Positions 1-12,391 are shown, counted from the stretch's first letter. The stretch: DNA of 64,000 nt from Gracilibacillus boraciitolerans JCM 21714 (GCF_000521485.1 NZ_BAVS01000003.1:62001-126000), one strand, 5' to 3'. A program made the numbers and translations. The notes: a model not told the origin generated them from the letters alone.

Positions 1-870
1 GCAAACGAAGCAGCGATTAAAATAGCCAAAAAATATGGTCATGATGTGTTAGAGCAAGACTCACCATTGATTGTTACTTTTAAAAACTCTTTTCATGGCA
101 GAACGATGGCGACGTTATCGGCAACAGGTCAACAGAAGATTCAAAAGGGATTCACGCCATTAATGCCAGGCTTTGACTACTTACCTTTTAACGATAAAAA
201 AGCTTTGGAACAATTAAAAGAAAAGAAACCAGTTGCCGTTCTTCTTGAATTAGTACAAGGAGAAGGTGGCGTAATTCCGGCAGATTCTGAATGGGTCAAG
301 CAACTTGAATCGATTTGTAAAGAGCAGAACATCCTACTGATGGTCGATGAAATTCAAACAGGTATGGGCAGAACAGGTACGCTGTTTTGTTATCAGCATT
401 ACGGGATTGAACCTGATGTAATCAGTCTTGCCAAGGGGGGGTTGGGATCTGGATTTCCAATCGGTGCTATTATTGCGAAAGAACATGTTGCTAAGGTATT
501 TTCCCCCCGGTACACATGGAAGTACCTTTGGAGGCAATCCGCTTGTCTCGACTGCGGGATTGGCTACAGTGAAACATCTTACCGAATCAACTGTATTGGA
601 AGAAGCAAATACCATAGTGGAATATATATGGGGAAAACTTCAACAATTAGTTGCGGATAAAGATCAAATAAAAGCAATCCGAGGAAAAGGATTACTAATC
701 GGTCTTGAAGTTGATGGGAATGCGATAGATTATGTGAATAAGGCAAGAATGGATCATCAATGTTGTTCATTGTAGCAGGCACACAAATTGTTCGTGTATT
801 ACCACCACTAACCACAACAAAAGCAGAAGTGGACCATTTTATTGATATCATGAATAAATTGTTTAACTAG
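1..870 (+). CDS. argD: Acetylornithine/class III aminotransferase, C-terminal part (5' end outside window; frameshifted)
   Basis: PLP-dependent class III aminotransferase, most like acetylornithine aminotransferase of arginine synthesis. The reading begins mid-protein (NEAAIKIAKKYG). It continues through the PLP-binding stretch EIQTGMGRTG, the lysine region SLAKG.LGSGFPIGA, and HGSTFGGNPL. Two breaks are visible. A C6 run at 503-508 needs five C to continue into the GTHGSTFGGNPL frame, and one G is missing near 760/761 before LFIVAGTQIVRVLPPL. The G7 run at 435-441 also adds one extra Gly. With these corrected the protein ends at the TAG at 868-870. Ornithine or 4-aminobutyrate aminotransferases share this fold, so the exact substrate is less certain than the family. 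Confidence 0.82.
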
Positions 871-885
871 ACTTTGGTAATATAC

Positions 886-913
886 TTGACCAACCTCAAT
901 AACATGATAAAGT
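886..913 (+). promoter_or_regulatory. Possible promoter of purU
   Basis: TTGACC (886-891), a 16-base spacer and TAAAGT (908-913) lie between the argD stop and purU. The -35 is good and the -10 is weak, so this is a tentative call. Confidence 0.4.
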
Positions 914-946
914 ATTAGAGAACAACAAAAGTAAAGAGGGATCAAG

Positions 947-1847
947 ATGAAAAGTTATATAGTAGAAAAGTTAGAAACATTTAAGAAACTGAACAAAAAT
1001 CGTGCGCGTCTTTTAATTAGCTGTTCGGATCAGCCTGGTATAGTTGCAGCTGTCTCGCAGTTTTTATATGAGCATGATGCGAATATTCTTGAATCGAATC
1101 AATACTCAACAGACCCACACGGGGGGCGAGTTTTTTATTCGTATTGAGTTTGAGATCAATAATTTGAAGGAAAAGGCTGAGCAGTTAGAAGCAGATTTTC
1201 AGGAAATAAAAGCTCAATTTCAAATGGAGGCCACTTTTAAGTTTGTTGATCAGATAAAAAAGGTAGCAATTTTTGTTTCGAAAGAGCCTCATTGTTTATT
1301 AGAATTACTCTGGGAGTGGCAAAGTGGCGACTTAATGGCGGATATAAGTCTTGTAGTTAGTAACCACGAAACTTCAAGAGAATTTGTTGAACTATTAGGA
1401 ATACCTTATTACTATATTCCTGTAAGTAAAGACATTCGCAAACAGGCAGAAGAACAACAAATTAAAGTTTTACAGGAACATGATGTGGATGTCATTGTAC
1501 TTGCACGCTATATGCAAATACTTACCCCTAACTTTGTCGAAACATTTAAAAATAAAATTATTAATATACATCATTCCTTTTTGCCTGCATTTATTGGAGC
1601 AAAACCATATGAAAGAGCTTATCACCGCGGTGTGAAACTTATTGGCGCGACCTCACACTATGTGACAAATGACCTTGATGAAGGTCCAATCATCGAGCAG
1701 GATATCAGTCGGGTTGATCACCGTGACAATGTTGAAGCAATGAAAAAAATTGGTCAATCTGTTGAACGAAATGTTTTAGCACGAGCGGTAAAATGGCACC
1801 TGGAAGATCGTATTATCGTCTATGGGAACAAAACCATCGTATTTTAG
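947..1847 (+). CDS. purU: Formyltetrahydrofolate deformylase (frameshifted)
   Basis: Hydrolyses 10-formyl-THF to formate and THF, which feeds formate to purine synthesis and balances one-carbon units. The N-terminal ACT-like domain ([19 protein letters not shown]) is followed by the formyltransferase fold. That fold carries [17 protein letters not shown] with the catalytic His, and [20 protein letters not shown] with the catalytic Asp. The start has AGAGGGATCAAG just upstream. The frame breaks at the G6 run 1121-1126: five G restore [17 protein letters not shown]. Corrected length is about 300 residues, the family norm. It stands alone with its own apparent promoter. Confidence 0.9.
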
Positions 1848-1936
1848 TAAGTATTAATCTATACTTCAAATGATTGGATATTTTTTAAAAATTTCTTCTG
1901 TTTCATACATAGCATGCTAGCTTTTTATGAAAAATG

Positions 1937-1976
1937 CTGGCTTCACGGGAATTACCGTTAATTCCCGTGAAGCCAG
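1937..1976 (+). repeat. Perfect 18-bp inverted repeat (hairpin) after purU
   Basis: Arms 1937-1954 and 1959-1976 are perfectly complementary, with a 4-base loop. No T-run follows directly, so it is not a textbook terminator. The arm core CCCGTGAAG recurs once more at 1984-1992. The core resembles the palindrome at 35214-35233. Confidence 0.7.
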
Positions 1977-2085
1977 TAACATATCCCGTGAAGAAGATAC
2001 AATTATATTCTTGATTTAATAATGAAGATAGAAGAAGTGTTTCATTTTAGGCAGATCCCTCATAAGATAGTATGAGGTGATTTGT

Positions 2086-2841
2086 ATGAACGACTATTTC
2101 CAAGTATGGAAAAATAAAAATACTCTTTATATTAAACCAATGATCAAAGTAATTTATTATAAAGTCTATGAAAATAATACACTGGTTACAAGCAGAGCAG
2201 ATGCACAGTCTAGTTTAATCCCCCCCCTACACCATCCAACACCTTCCACAACTATTATCATTGAATATTATCACCAAGATATATTGGCTAGGGAACAATA
2301 CTCGTTTAGAAGCTACTATGCAAACAGACAACGTACTTTTCAGGCAGGAGACATTCTGGTCGCAAGTGATAATGTGAAATCAGAATTAACTGGTTATATG
2401 GGGCATAGCGCGCTGATTGTTAATGAGAATGAATTAATTGAATCCCCCCCAGGAAGTGAACCTGCTATTGTCCAAGAGCCAATTCAACAGTTTATTGACA
2501 AGCATCCGATACATGCACAGTTTCGTCCGAAAGAAGAGAAACTAGGAACTAAAGCTGCCCAATATGCACAGGAGTATATTGGGGAATATAAGGAAAATTT
2601 AAAACAAGGTTTAACGAAGCCATCCTTTTCATTTAATCTCTCACAAAAGTTAGACGATCCTTGGGATAAAATATACTGCTCGAAATTGATATGGATTTGC
2701 TATCATTTTGGTGCTGACTATACATTTGAAAACGATCATTTATGGTTTTCACCTGAAGATCTCTACCATCAGTTAATTGAAAACGAAGAATTTGAAATCG
2801 TTTATCAGCATGAAGATGTAAAATTTTTGATTGATATATGA
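2086..2841 (+). CDS. YiiX/YycO-type permuted papain-like hydrolase (NlpC/P60 clan)
   Basis: About 252 residues. The second half shows the permuted papain-like layout: FQAGDILVAS, then MGHSALIV with the likely catalytic His, and later DKIYCSKLIW with the likely Cys. This order is typical of YiiX/YycO-type amidase or peptidase domains. The N-terminal 80 residues have no recognisable domain and carry a C8 run (2220-2227) that may be length-distorted. No signal peptide is evident. GAGGTGA sits five bases before the ATG at 2086 and decides the start over an upstream GTG. It is monocistronic, with a terminator behind it. The substrate is unknown. Confidence 0.65.
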   Translation: MNDYFQVWKNKNTLYIKPMIKVIYYKVYENNTLVTSRADAQSSLIPPLHHPTPSTTIIIEYYHQDILAREQYSFRSYYANRQRTFQAGDILVASDNVKSELTGYMGHSALIVNENELIESPPGSEPAIVQEPIQQFIDKHPIHAQFRPKEEKLGTKAAQYAQEYIGEYKENLKQGLTKPSFSFNLSQKLDDPWDKIYCSKLIWICYHFGADYTFENDHLWFSPEDLYHQLIENEEFEIVYQHEDVKFLIDI

Positions 2842-2873
2842 AGTCCATGGAAATAGTTGACATGAAAATAACG

Positions 2874-2920
2874 AAAGACTAACATGAAAGCATAGAAATG
2901 CCAGCATGTTAGTCTTTTTA
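2874..2920 (+). terminator. Rho-independent terminator
   Basis: A 13-bp stem (AAAGACTAACATG with its complement at 2905-2917) ends in TTTTTA. It closes the transcript of the papain-like hydrolase. Confidence 0.8.
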
Positions 2921-2956
2921 TGTATTTTTCGAGATAATGAATGGGAGGGTATGCCT

Positions 2957-5297
2957 GTGAGAAATTATCAGTTAACCATAGCGGATGGTGCGAAAAAAAT
3001 ATTTCCAGCCTTAGCACACTTAGGTGGCGCCAGTAGACAGGGGGATCAAATCAGTTTTACTAATTATTATATGGAAATGAACAAAAAACCATTCTTTGCG
3101 ATCTGTGGGGAATTTCATTTTAGCAGATATTCACATGATCGGTGGGAAGATGAATTAATAAAGATGAAAATGGGAGGTATTAATATTATCTCCACTTATG
3201 TGTTTTGGAATCATCATGAAGAAATAGAAGGAAGTTTTGATTGGAAAGAAAATAAAAATATTAGAAAGTTTATTCAGTTGTGCAGTAAACATGGTTTATA
3301 TGTTATTTTACGGATTGGCCCATTCGCTCACGGTGAAGTGAGAAATGGTGGGATGCCTGATTGGTTATATGGAAGACCATTTAACATTCGATCAAATGAT
3401 AAAGATTATTTAGAATACGTTAATCGCTTCTATCAACAAATTGCTCAAGAGATTTCTGATTTATTATTTGCAGATAACGGTCCAATTATTGCTACACAGT
3501 TAGAAAATGAATTTCAGCATGCAGGTTCGCCATGGGAATTAACAACAGGCACTACAAATGAATGGTTACCAAGTGGACAAGGTGGTGAAGCACATATAAA
3601 AATATTAAAAAAAATGGCTGTAAAAGCAGGTATTCAGACGCCAATTTACACGGCTACAGCCTGGGGGGGAGGAGCAGTTGCGCCCACCGATGAAGTTCTG
3701 CCTTATGGGGCGGTTATGCCTACTGGCCATGGATATTTTATGGAGATGTTACAGAACATCCTGCCACTCCGAGCTTTACTTTTCGTGATTATCACAATAA
3801 TAATCGATCCTCAACCTTTGATTTTGAGCCTGTATATCAACCAGAGGACATTCCCTTTTCATGTGCAGAAATGGGGGGAGGCATGACTGTTTTTTACCCA
3901 TATCGATTTAAACTCCCTTATGAAAGTGTCGATGCCCTAAGCCTGATCAAAGTAGCAGGAGGCTGCAACTTTGTTGGGTACTATGTCTATCATGGGGGGG
4001 GATCGAATCCTAAAGGGAAACAGATCCCATATTTAAATGAGAATGTTACACCAAAGATATCGTATGATTATCAAGCTCCGATTGGGGGGGAATTTGGCCA
4101 GACAAGAGCCTCTTATCACCGCTTAAAAAGACAGCACTTATTTTATCAAAGGTATCAGGATCGACTTTCTAAAATGAGGACTATACTTGCTCATGAGCCA
4201 GAAACCTTTCATCCGGAAGATGTAGAAACCTTACGTTTTGCAATACGTGAACATCATCAATCAGGTTTTCTATTTATTAATAACTTTCAGGATCATGTAA
4301 AAACACAGAAACAAAATGATTTTTCCATTACATTAAAATGGGATAACCATAAGTTACGCATACCGGAGACGGGGGGAGTCTATCCATCAACGAAAATGAA
4401 AATGCTATTTTACCTTTTTATTTTTCGATGGAGGGAATTACGCTTCAATATGCTACGACACAGCTAATAACAGATTTAGAATATGAGAATGAAAGATACT
4501 ATTTTTTTTATATGCCAAAGGGCTTGAATGGTGAATATTGCTTTCCTGCTCAGGAAATTTTAAGTATCAGTATAGATAAAGGCGACATTACTTATGTGCA
4601 AGACAAAACAATTATAAAGGTGGATCATGAACAAAGTATGATTAAATTAAAAACGAAAACAAATCAAACATTATCGATATGTACGATGACCAGTCAGGAA
4701 AGTCTAACTTTATGGCAAGCTAACATAAAAGAACAAAAGTATATGATTTTAACAGATACTAATTTGTTAATAGCGAATGAAACAATACGTTTAGAAGACG
4801 AATCGTTAGCTAATCCAACTTTAAAAGCATTTCCAGCACTCGGTAATTTACAAGCTAAAGGCAAGAGATTAGCCTCTCATCAGAATGGACTATTTACTGA
4901 ATACGCACTTCCTAAATCATCAAAAAGTGTAACATTTGATTGGAAGCGAATACAGGCTAATAAGGTTGTCATCCAAATTCCGGCTAGTGCATTTGATGGT
5001 GTAAAAGAATTACTATTGAAAGTAACGTACCAAGGAGATATTGGTCATGCTTTTATTAATGGCGAGTTGATTCATGATAACTTTGCGAATGGTGATATAT
5101 GGGAGATAGGTTTAAAAAGGTTTGAAAATAGGATTATTGCTTATGGATTATATTTATATATCACACCACTTAAAGAAGGGGTAAAAGTAAATAGTGATTC
5201 TTCCATGGCGGCAAGAGAAGAAATTGTCCATAATGAAATAGCTCAGATTGATTCTGTAAATCTAATACCAATAACGGAAGTAGACCTAGAAATTTAA
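2957..5297 (+). CDS. GH35 beta-galactosidase-like glycoside hydrolase (frameshifted twice)
   Basis: Intracellular-type GH35 enzyme of about 780 residues with no signal peptide, expected to remove terminal beta-galactose from oligosaccharides such as galactan side chains. Family marks are CGEFHFSRYSHDRWEDE, STYVFWNHHEE, the acid/base region IIATQLENEF and the nucleophile region SCAEMGGGM. The frame breaks at 3707-3710 (G4 where five, or one extra T, gives GGYAYWPW) and at 4371-4376 (G6 where four gives the SLSINENEN frame). The G8 run near 3993 and the G7 run near 4084 add extra Gly in HGG.SNPKGK and PIG.EFGQ. GGAGG at 2944-2948 suits the GTG at 2957 better than the ATG at 2951. It lies just upstream of araDA. 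Confidence 0.85.
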
Positions 5298-5355
5298 AAC
5301 ATTACATTTTTTTAAGGGATTTGTATAAAAAATTTATGGAATTTTTGCATATATA

Positions 5356-5416
5356 TTGAATGTACGTACGAATTGTATTATTATAAAATTAAATACTTTT
5401 ACACATACGTACAAGG
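5356..5416 (+). promoter_or_regulatory. araDA promoter with two AraR-type operators
   Basis: TTGAAT (5356-5361), 17 bases, then TATTAT (5379-5384). One operator with core TGTACGTACG (5359-5374) fills the spacer. A second, ACATACGTACAAGG (5401-5416), lies downstream. The TACGTA centres are 43 bp apart, about four helical turns, matching the paired cooperative sites known for Bacillus subtilis AraR. Repressor bound here would block RNA polymerase. Confidence 0.75.
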
Positions 5417-5448
5417 AAAGAGACTTGTTATAGAAAGGGGTAGGAAGC

Positions 5449-6145
5449 ATGCTGGAAGAATTGAAACAGCAAGTATTAGAAGCAAACCTTGATCTACCTA
5501 AGTATGGATTAGTGACATTTACTTGGGGTAATGTAAGCGGTTACGATAAAGATTCAGGTTTGATGGTTATTAAACCAAGTGGTGTTGCCTATGAAGAGCT
5601 AAAATTAGATGATTTGGTTGTTTTGGATTTAGAAGGGAATATCGTCGAGGGGGGATCTAAAACCATCGTCTGATACACCAACACACCGTTTGCTTTATCA
5701 AAAATTTCCTGGTATTGGTGGTATTGTTCATACGCATTCGCCATGGGCTACAAGCTGGGCACAGGCTGGTAAAGGAATACCTGCGCTTGGTACGACGCAA
5801 GCTGACTATTTTTACGGGAAAATTCCATGTACGCGACGAATGACTAAGGAAGAAGTAACAAGTGAATACGAATGGGAAACAGGTAATGTCATTGTAGAAA
5901 CGTTTCAGGATATCGATCACCTTCAAATACCTAGTGTGTTAGTCCATAGTCACGCACCATTCAATTGGGGTAAAGATCCACATGAAGCCCTTCATAATGC
6001 AGTTGTATTAGAGGAAGTTGCTAAAATGGCATTGCACACCTATCAAATTAATCCTGATACAGAAGACATGGATCAATTTTTATTAGATAAACACTATCTA
6101 AGAAAACATGGAGCTAACGCTTATTACGGTCAGGATAAAAAATAA
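5449..6145 (+). CDS. araD: L-ribulose-5-phosphate 4-epimerase (frameshifted)
   Basis: Converts L-ribulose-5-P to D-xylulose-5-P, the last step of L-arabinose catabolism. It is a class II aldolase-fold metalloenzyme: [22 protein letters not shown], then the metal ligands in [10 protein letters not shown] and [12 protein letters not shown]. About 231 residues is the usual length. The frame breaks at the G6 run 5649-5654; five G give [17 protein letters not shown]. The ribosome site is AGGAAGC. First gene of the AraR-controlled araD-araA unit; araB is not in the window. Confidence 0.92.
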
Positions 6146-6213
6146 GTTATCTCATACTTTTATATGAACTAAGATTATCAAAACGAAAAGAGCTAATAAT
6201 AGGAGGAATACAG

Positions 6214-7698
6214 ATGTTAGAAATACGTCCATATCAATTTTGGTTTGTCACAGGAAGTCAGCACCTTTATGGTGAAGGACCATTAACAGAAGTAGCAAAC
6301 AACTCAAAAGAAGTTGTTTCAGGTTTAAACAAAGAAGGCAATCTACCTTTTGGAGTAGAATTTAAAGAAGTACTAACAACATCACAAGATATTCATCGAC
6401 TGATGCAACAAGCGAATGCTGATGAAAATTGTGCCGGTGTGATAACATGGATGCACACCTTCTCACCAGCTAAGATGTGGATTGCAGGATTAAAAACCTT
6501 GCAAAAACCATTGCTGCATTTACATACACAGTTTAATCGTGATATTCCATGGGCAAGCATCGATATGGACTTCATGAATTTAAACCAAGCAGCACATGGT
6601 GATCGAGAGTACGGGTTTATTGGTACAAGAATGGATGTTTCCCGTAAAGTAGTTGTCGGACACTGGCAAAATAGAAATGTTACAGCAAAAGTTTCTGACT
6701 GGATGAAGACAGCGGTAGCAGTGCAGAAGGGGATAATATCCGCGTTGCCCGTTTTGGTGATAATATGCGTAATGTCGCTGTAACAGATGGAGATAAAGTA
6801 GAAGCACAAATTAAATTTGGCTGGGTAGTCGATTACTATGGTATCGGTGATTTAGTGGAAGAAATGGATAAAGTAACAGATGAAGAGCTAAATGCATTAT
6901 ATGCAGAATATCAGGAGTTATATGATTTACCTGCAGAAGCAAGTGAGCCAGGTCCTATTCGTGACTCTATTGTTTATCAAGGTAAGATCGAGTTAGGTTT
7001 AAAATCCTTCTTGAAAAAGGGAAGCTATACAGCCTTTACAACCAACTTCGAAGATTTGCACGGTATGAAGCAATTGCCAGGTCTTGCAGCACAGCGTCTT
7101 ATGGCAGAAGGATATGGATTTGCAGGTGAAGGCGATTGGAGAACAGCTGCATTAACACGTTTTATGAAGATTATTTCTGATAATAAAGGTACATCATTCA
7201 TGGAAGATTATACGTATCACCTTGAAGAAGGTAATGAAATGATATTAGGTTCACATATGTTAGAAATATGTCCAACCGTATCTGCTACAAAACCGAAAAT
7301 AGTGGTAAACCCTTTAGGTATTGGTGGTAAAGAGGATCCTGCTCGTCTTGTGTTTGATGGACAAGGTGGCGATGCGGTGAATGCGTCACTTGTAGAAATG
7401 GGTGGTCGTTTCCGTCTGGTTATTAATGAAGTGAAAGCAGAGCAGCCAAAAATGGAGACGCCTAATCTTCCTGTTGCAAAAGTACTTTGGAAACCGCAGC
7501 CTTCATTAAGTGAAGCAACAGAAGCTTGGATTTATGCAGGGGGGAGCCCACCATACGGTTTTCTCATTTGATGTTACTACAGAACAGCTTTATGATTTTG
7601 CTAACATGGCAAAAATAGAATGTGTTGTCATTGATGAAGATATGAAATTACGTCAATTTCGTAATGAATTAAAGTGGAATGAAGCAATTTATCGGTAA
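6214..7698 (+). CDS. araA: L-arabinose isomerase (frameshifted twice)
   Basis: Isomerises L-arabinose to L-ribulose and needs Mn2+. The whole length follows Ara[14 protein letters not shown] at the N-terminus, [22 protein letters not shown], the [14 protein letters not shown] region and [13 protein letters not shown] with metal-binding Glu/His. One G is missing near 6723 (the [16 protein letters not shown] frame is needed). The G6 run 7539-7544 should be five to read [10 protein letters not shown]. Corrected length is about 495 residues, normal for AraA. AGGAGGAATACAG precedes the ATG. It is 68 bases after araD in the same operon, followed by a terminator. Confidence 0.95.
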
Positions 7699-7706
7699 GA
7701 AATATA

Positions 7707-7745
7707 GCAGAGGCTGGTCATAGGCCTCTGCCTTTATCTTTTTAT
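7707..7745 (+). terminator. Terminator after araA
   Basis: Stem GCAGAGGC with GCCTCTGC, followed by a T-rich stretch. It ends the araDA operon. Confidence 0.75.
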
Positions 7746-7766
7746 AAGAGGATACACCTGCAGGTC

Positions 7767-7794
7767 TTGACAGTTACTATTAATTCGATATGCT
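7767..7794 (+). promoter_or_regulatory. Promoter of the first araR-like gene
   Basis: TTGACA (7767-7772), 16 bases, then TATGCT (7789-7794). Unlike the other ara promoters here, no ACGTAC operator is seen. Confidence 0.55.
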
Positions 7795-7853
7795 TAAATT
7801 AGGAAAGTGATAAAAATAATGACGAAAATGTAGGATTATTGAGGTGTGTAGAA

Positions 7854-8969
7854 ATGCAAACAAAATATGGTACAGTAAAGCAAGCAATTAAATCAAAGAT
7901 ATTAGATGGTACTTTTCAGCCTCATCAAAAAATTAATTCTGAAAGCGAATTAATGAAACAATTTGGTGTTAGCAGACATACCGTGCGCTTAGCAATTGGA
8001 GATTTAGTTAATCAGGGCTGGTTATACCGAGAACAGGGAGCAGGAACATTTTGCGCTGATCGTTCAAACGAAGAGGCAACTTCCTTTATCCAAAAGAAAA
8101 ATATAGCCATTATTACAACTTATATTTCTGATTATATCTTTCCATCGATTATTCGTGGAGCTGAATCTTACTTGAGCGAAAAGGGCTATCAAGTAAGTCT
8201 CTTTAGTACAAATAATGACCATGACAATGAACGAAAGTTCTTAGAAAAAATTTTAACGCAACATTTTGATGGTGTCATTATCGAGCCTACAAAAAGTGCG
8301 ATGACAAATCCTAATATTAACTACTATTTGAATTTAGAACGCCAAAATATCCCCTACCTTATGATCAATGCTTTCTATGATGAATTAGAACCATTTCATA
8401 TTGTGATGGATGATGAGAAAGGTGGTTTTATTCAAACCGAACATTTAATAGAATTAGGACATCGTAATATTGTCGGTTTCTTTAAAAATGATGATATTCA
8501 GGGTGCAAGACGGATGAAAGGTTATTTAAAGGCACACAGGAAACACCAAATTGAAATTTTTCCAAATAATATTATTACATATAATACAGAAGAAAAAAAT
8601 AATAAGCCAGTCGAAATGTTACGAAAAATACTAAAGGAACAAAAAGAGAAAAGATCTACTGCTATTGTTTGTTATAATGATGAATTAGCGATAAAGTTAT
8701 TAGATGCAATAAGAGAAGCAAAATTAAGCGTGCCTGAAGATATATCGATTATAGGATTTGATGATTCCTTTATGGCAGAGGTGACAGAAGTTAAGCTAAC
8801 AACAGTAGCTCATCCTCAAAGTGAAATGGGACAATTAGCAGCAAAGGTGATATTAGACAAGGTGAAGCAGTCAAAATCTAATAAAAAGGAACATACCAAC
8901 CTGGAAAAAGATCATATACGTTTCGATCCAAAGCTTGTTGTTCGAAATTCAACTGCATCAATTAAATAA
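7854..8969 (+). CDS. araR: AraR-type arabinose repressor, GntR DNA-binding plus LacI effector domain (copy 1)
   Basis: About 371 residues, close to Bacillus subtilis AraR (362). Residues 1-70 form a GntR winged helix (SESELMKQFGVSRHTVRLAIGDL, then GWLYREQGAGTF). The rest is a LacI/periplasmic-binding fold that would sense L-arabinose (IAIITTYISDYIFPSIIRG, VCYNDELAIKLLDA, IIGFDDSFMAEV). GAGGTG at 7841-7846 selects the ATG at 7854. The gene is intact and lies directly downstream of araA. It has a close paralogue 300 bp further on. The two probably act on the ACGTAC-core sites in this window. Confidence 0.88.
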   Translation: MQTKYGTVKQAIKSKILDGTFQPHQKINSESELMKQFGVSRHTVRLAIGDLVNQGWLYREQGAGTFCADRSNEEATSFIQKKNIAIITTYISDYIFPSIIRGAESYLSEKGYQVSLFSTNNDHDNERKFLEKILTQHFDGVIIEPTKSAMTNPNINYYLNLERQNIPYLMINAFYDELEPFHIVMDDEKGGFIQTEHLIELGHRNIVGFFKNDDIQGARRMKGYLKAHRKHQIEIFPNNIITYNTEEKNNKPVEMLRKILKEQKEKRSTAIVCYNDELAIKLLDAIREAKLSVPEDISIIGFDDSFMAEVTEVKLTTVAHPQSEMGQLAAKVILDKVKQSKSNKKEHTNLEKDHIRFDPKLVVRNSTASIK

Positions 8970-8985
8970 ATGTAATATTCATAGG

Positions 8986-9030
8986 AGCCTATTACTTTGA
9001 GTCATGACAAAGTAATAGCCTTTTCTTATG
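8986..9030 (+). terminator. Terminator after araR copy 1
   Basis: Stem GCCTATTACTTTG and CAAAGTAATAGCC (one mismatch), followed by TTTTCTT. The 311-bp gap 8970-9280 holds this and the next promoter; nothing else is evident. Confidence 0.7.
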
Positions 9031-9105
9031 GATATGTCTACTGTCTAACTGATTTTTTTGCATTTACGCCTATTAATGAATCGCATCCATTTTCAAAGAA
9101 ATGTA

Positions 9106-9149
9106 TTGTAAAAAAGGAAAGACTTGATATACTAGTAGTACGTACCAAT
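9106..9149 (+). promoter_or_regulatory. Promoter with AraR-type operator before the second araR-like gene
   Basis: TTGTAA (9106-9111), 16 bases, TATACT (9128-9133), directly followed by the operator AGTAGTACGTACCAAT (9134-9149). The position suggests autoregulation or cross-regulation by the two paralogues. No second box about 42 bp away is seen. Confidence 0.6.
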
Positions 9150-9280
9150 GTTAAATGGATTTGATAATTTCTTATTAAAATGAAACCGTTATCATGGAAA
9201 ATAAATGATTAGTGCTTACTTTATTCTGTGAACAAACTAATTATTAAACAAAAAATATTTAAAAAAGGGGGGGGTTCGGA

Positions 9281-10409
9281 GTGGAAGCAAAATATAAAAA
9301 AATAAAACAATCTATTAAATCAAAAATCCTCGAAGGACTTATTGTTCCCTATCAAAAAATCAGTTCGGAAACTGAATTAATGGAGCAATTTAGTGTGAGT
9401 CGTCACACTGTTCGTTTAGCTTTGGGGGGGGAATTAGTTAATGAGGGTTGGCTATACAGAGAACAAGGAGCGGGAACTTTTTGCTCAGACCGGTCAAGTT
9501 TAGAACAAAATCAGCAATATGAACTTCCAACGAAAAGTATTGCTATTGTGACAACATATATTTCTGAGTATATTTTTCCCTCAATTATTCGTGGTGCAGA
9601 GTCATATCTAAGTGAGCAGGGATATCATGTTAGTATATTTAATACGAATAATAAATATAAACAGGAAAAAAGGATATTAACTAACATCATTGCTGGTAAA
9701 TATGATGGAGTCATTATTGAGCCTACAAATAGTGCTTCATCTAATCCTAACTTAATATATTATCTCGACTTAGAAAAAAAGCATATTCCTTATGTTATGA
9801 TCAATGCTAGTTATGAAGAATTAGAACCTGTGAGTTTTATGATGGACGATGTCAAAGGTGGCTATTTACAAACGAAGTATCTATTAGAGCGGGGGTCATA
9901 CTGAGATAGCTTGTATATATAAAACAGACGATGCTCAAGGTCAAAAAAGACTTAAGGGCTATATTAAAGCACACCGTGAGTATAAAGCAGCTATTAATCC
10001 TAATAATATAATTACATATTGTACGGAAAATGAACAATCTAAACCTTTTGACGCATTACAACAACTTATTGATACAAAGACTGGACGTCCAACAGGAATG
10101 GTTTGTTATAATGACCAGCTAGTATTAAAGTTAATGGATGTATTAAGGGAAAATGACATTCGAATTCCAGAGGATATATCATTTATCGGATATGATGATT
10201 CGCTACTTGCAGAAATTTCAGAAGTAAAATTAACATCTGTTATACATCCGAAAAGTCAACTTGGATTAGATGCAGCAAAGGCTATGATTAAGATGATAGA
10301 TAAAAAGGGAACTTACATAGATAACAAGGAGTTATCTATGTTGTACGAACCACACATAAAAGAACGTCAATCGACTATAACATTAAAGAAAAATTCAAAT
10401 GTTTCTTAA
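9281..10409 (+). CDS. AraR-type repressor, copy 2 (frameshifted)
   Basis: Paralogue of the preceding regulator, with the same GntR helix (SETELMEQFSVSRHTVRLAL, GWLYREQGAGTFC) and LacI-type effector domain (IAIVTTYISEYIFPSIIRG, VCYNDQLVLKLMDVL, FIGYDDSLLAEI). It starts with GTG at 9281 behind an oddly long G8 run (9267-9274) that may be a distorted ribosome site. The frame breaks at the G5 run 9891-9895; four G give LLERGHTEIACIYKTDDAQG. The G8 run near 9424 adds an extra Gly. Its effector may be L-arabinose or a related pentose. The two genes look like a tandem duplication, now diverged. Confidence 0.8.
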
Positions 10410-10414
10410 GCAGT

Positions 10415-10446
10415 AAAAGCAATGTATAAAAATACGTTGCTTTTCT
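10415..10446 (+). terminator. Terminator after second regulator
   Basis: Perfect 12-bp stem AAAAGCAATGTA with its complement at 10433-10444, followed by CTTATT. Confidence 0.75.
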
Positions 10447-10547
10447 TATTAGAATAGTATCGGAATAGAACTAATCCAGTGAATAAAAGGAAGATTATGC
10501 GCACTAATGATGAGGTAATTATGATTTGACTTACTGCTTAACAATCC

Positions 10548-10616
10548 GCTCCGGCTTGTTACACCTAATATAAATTTCAGAATGACTACTTAGTAAATCG
10601 AAGTTATGTCCCATTA
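10548..10616 (-). repeat. Dispersed intergenic repeat, partial copy
   Basis: The stretch from the CCGCTCCGGCTTG motif through AATCGAAGTTATG matches, in reverse complement and with few mismatches, the segment at about 61225-61300. A related copy lies at 50787-50950. Within the 464-bp gap 10410-10873 it is followed by the abfA promoter. Confidence 0.65.
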
Positions 10617-10713
10617 TCTTCCTTATGTGTTTTAGTAGTATATTGAAATAATTGGATAGTTTTTCTTTGAGTTAAAGAAAACTTGAAAACTTTTAAAATA
10701 CTCTCTCAATATC

Positions 10714-10830
10714 TTGACAAACACTAAATTATTTCTTAATCTTAATATACGTACAATTTTAGGAAAACAGGGAAATACTTATAAGATGTACGATCAAGTA
10801 TTTTTGAATCGCAAATTGTAAGCGTTTAAA
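10714..10830 (+). promoter_or_regulatory. abfA promoter with paired AraR operators and cre site
   Basis: TTGACA (10714-10719), 17 bases, TAATCT (10737-10742). The operator TAATATACGTACAATT (10743-10758) abuts the -10. A weaker box with core TGTACGATC (10784-10799) has its centre 41 bp downstream, repeating the spacing seen before araD. TGTAAGCGTTTAAA (10817-10830) is a near-match to the CcpA cre consensus. This implies arabinose induction plus catabolite repression. Confidence 0.7.
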
Positions 10831-10852
10831 ATGTGCAGCTATTTAATTTTAA

Positions 10853-12391
<1,539 letters not shown>

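Noticed and set aside
3871-4467. Separate gene starting at 3871, and another at 4428
   Set aside because: Both are in-frame fragments of the GH35 protein after frameshifts; the internal ATG codons lack ribosome sites and the family alignment runs straight through.
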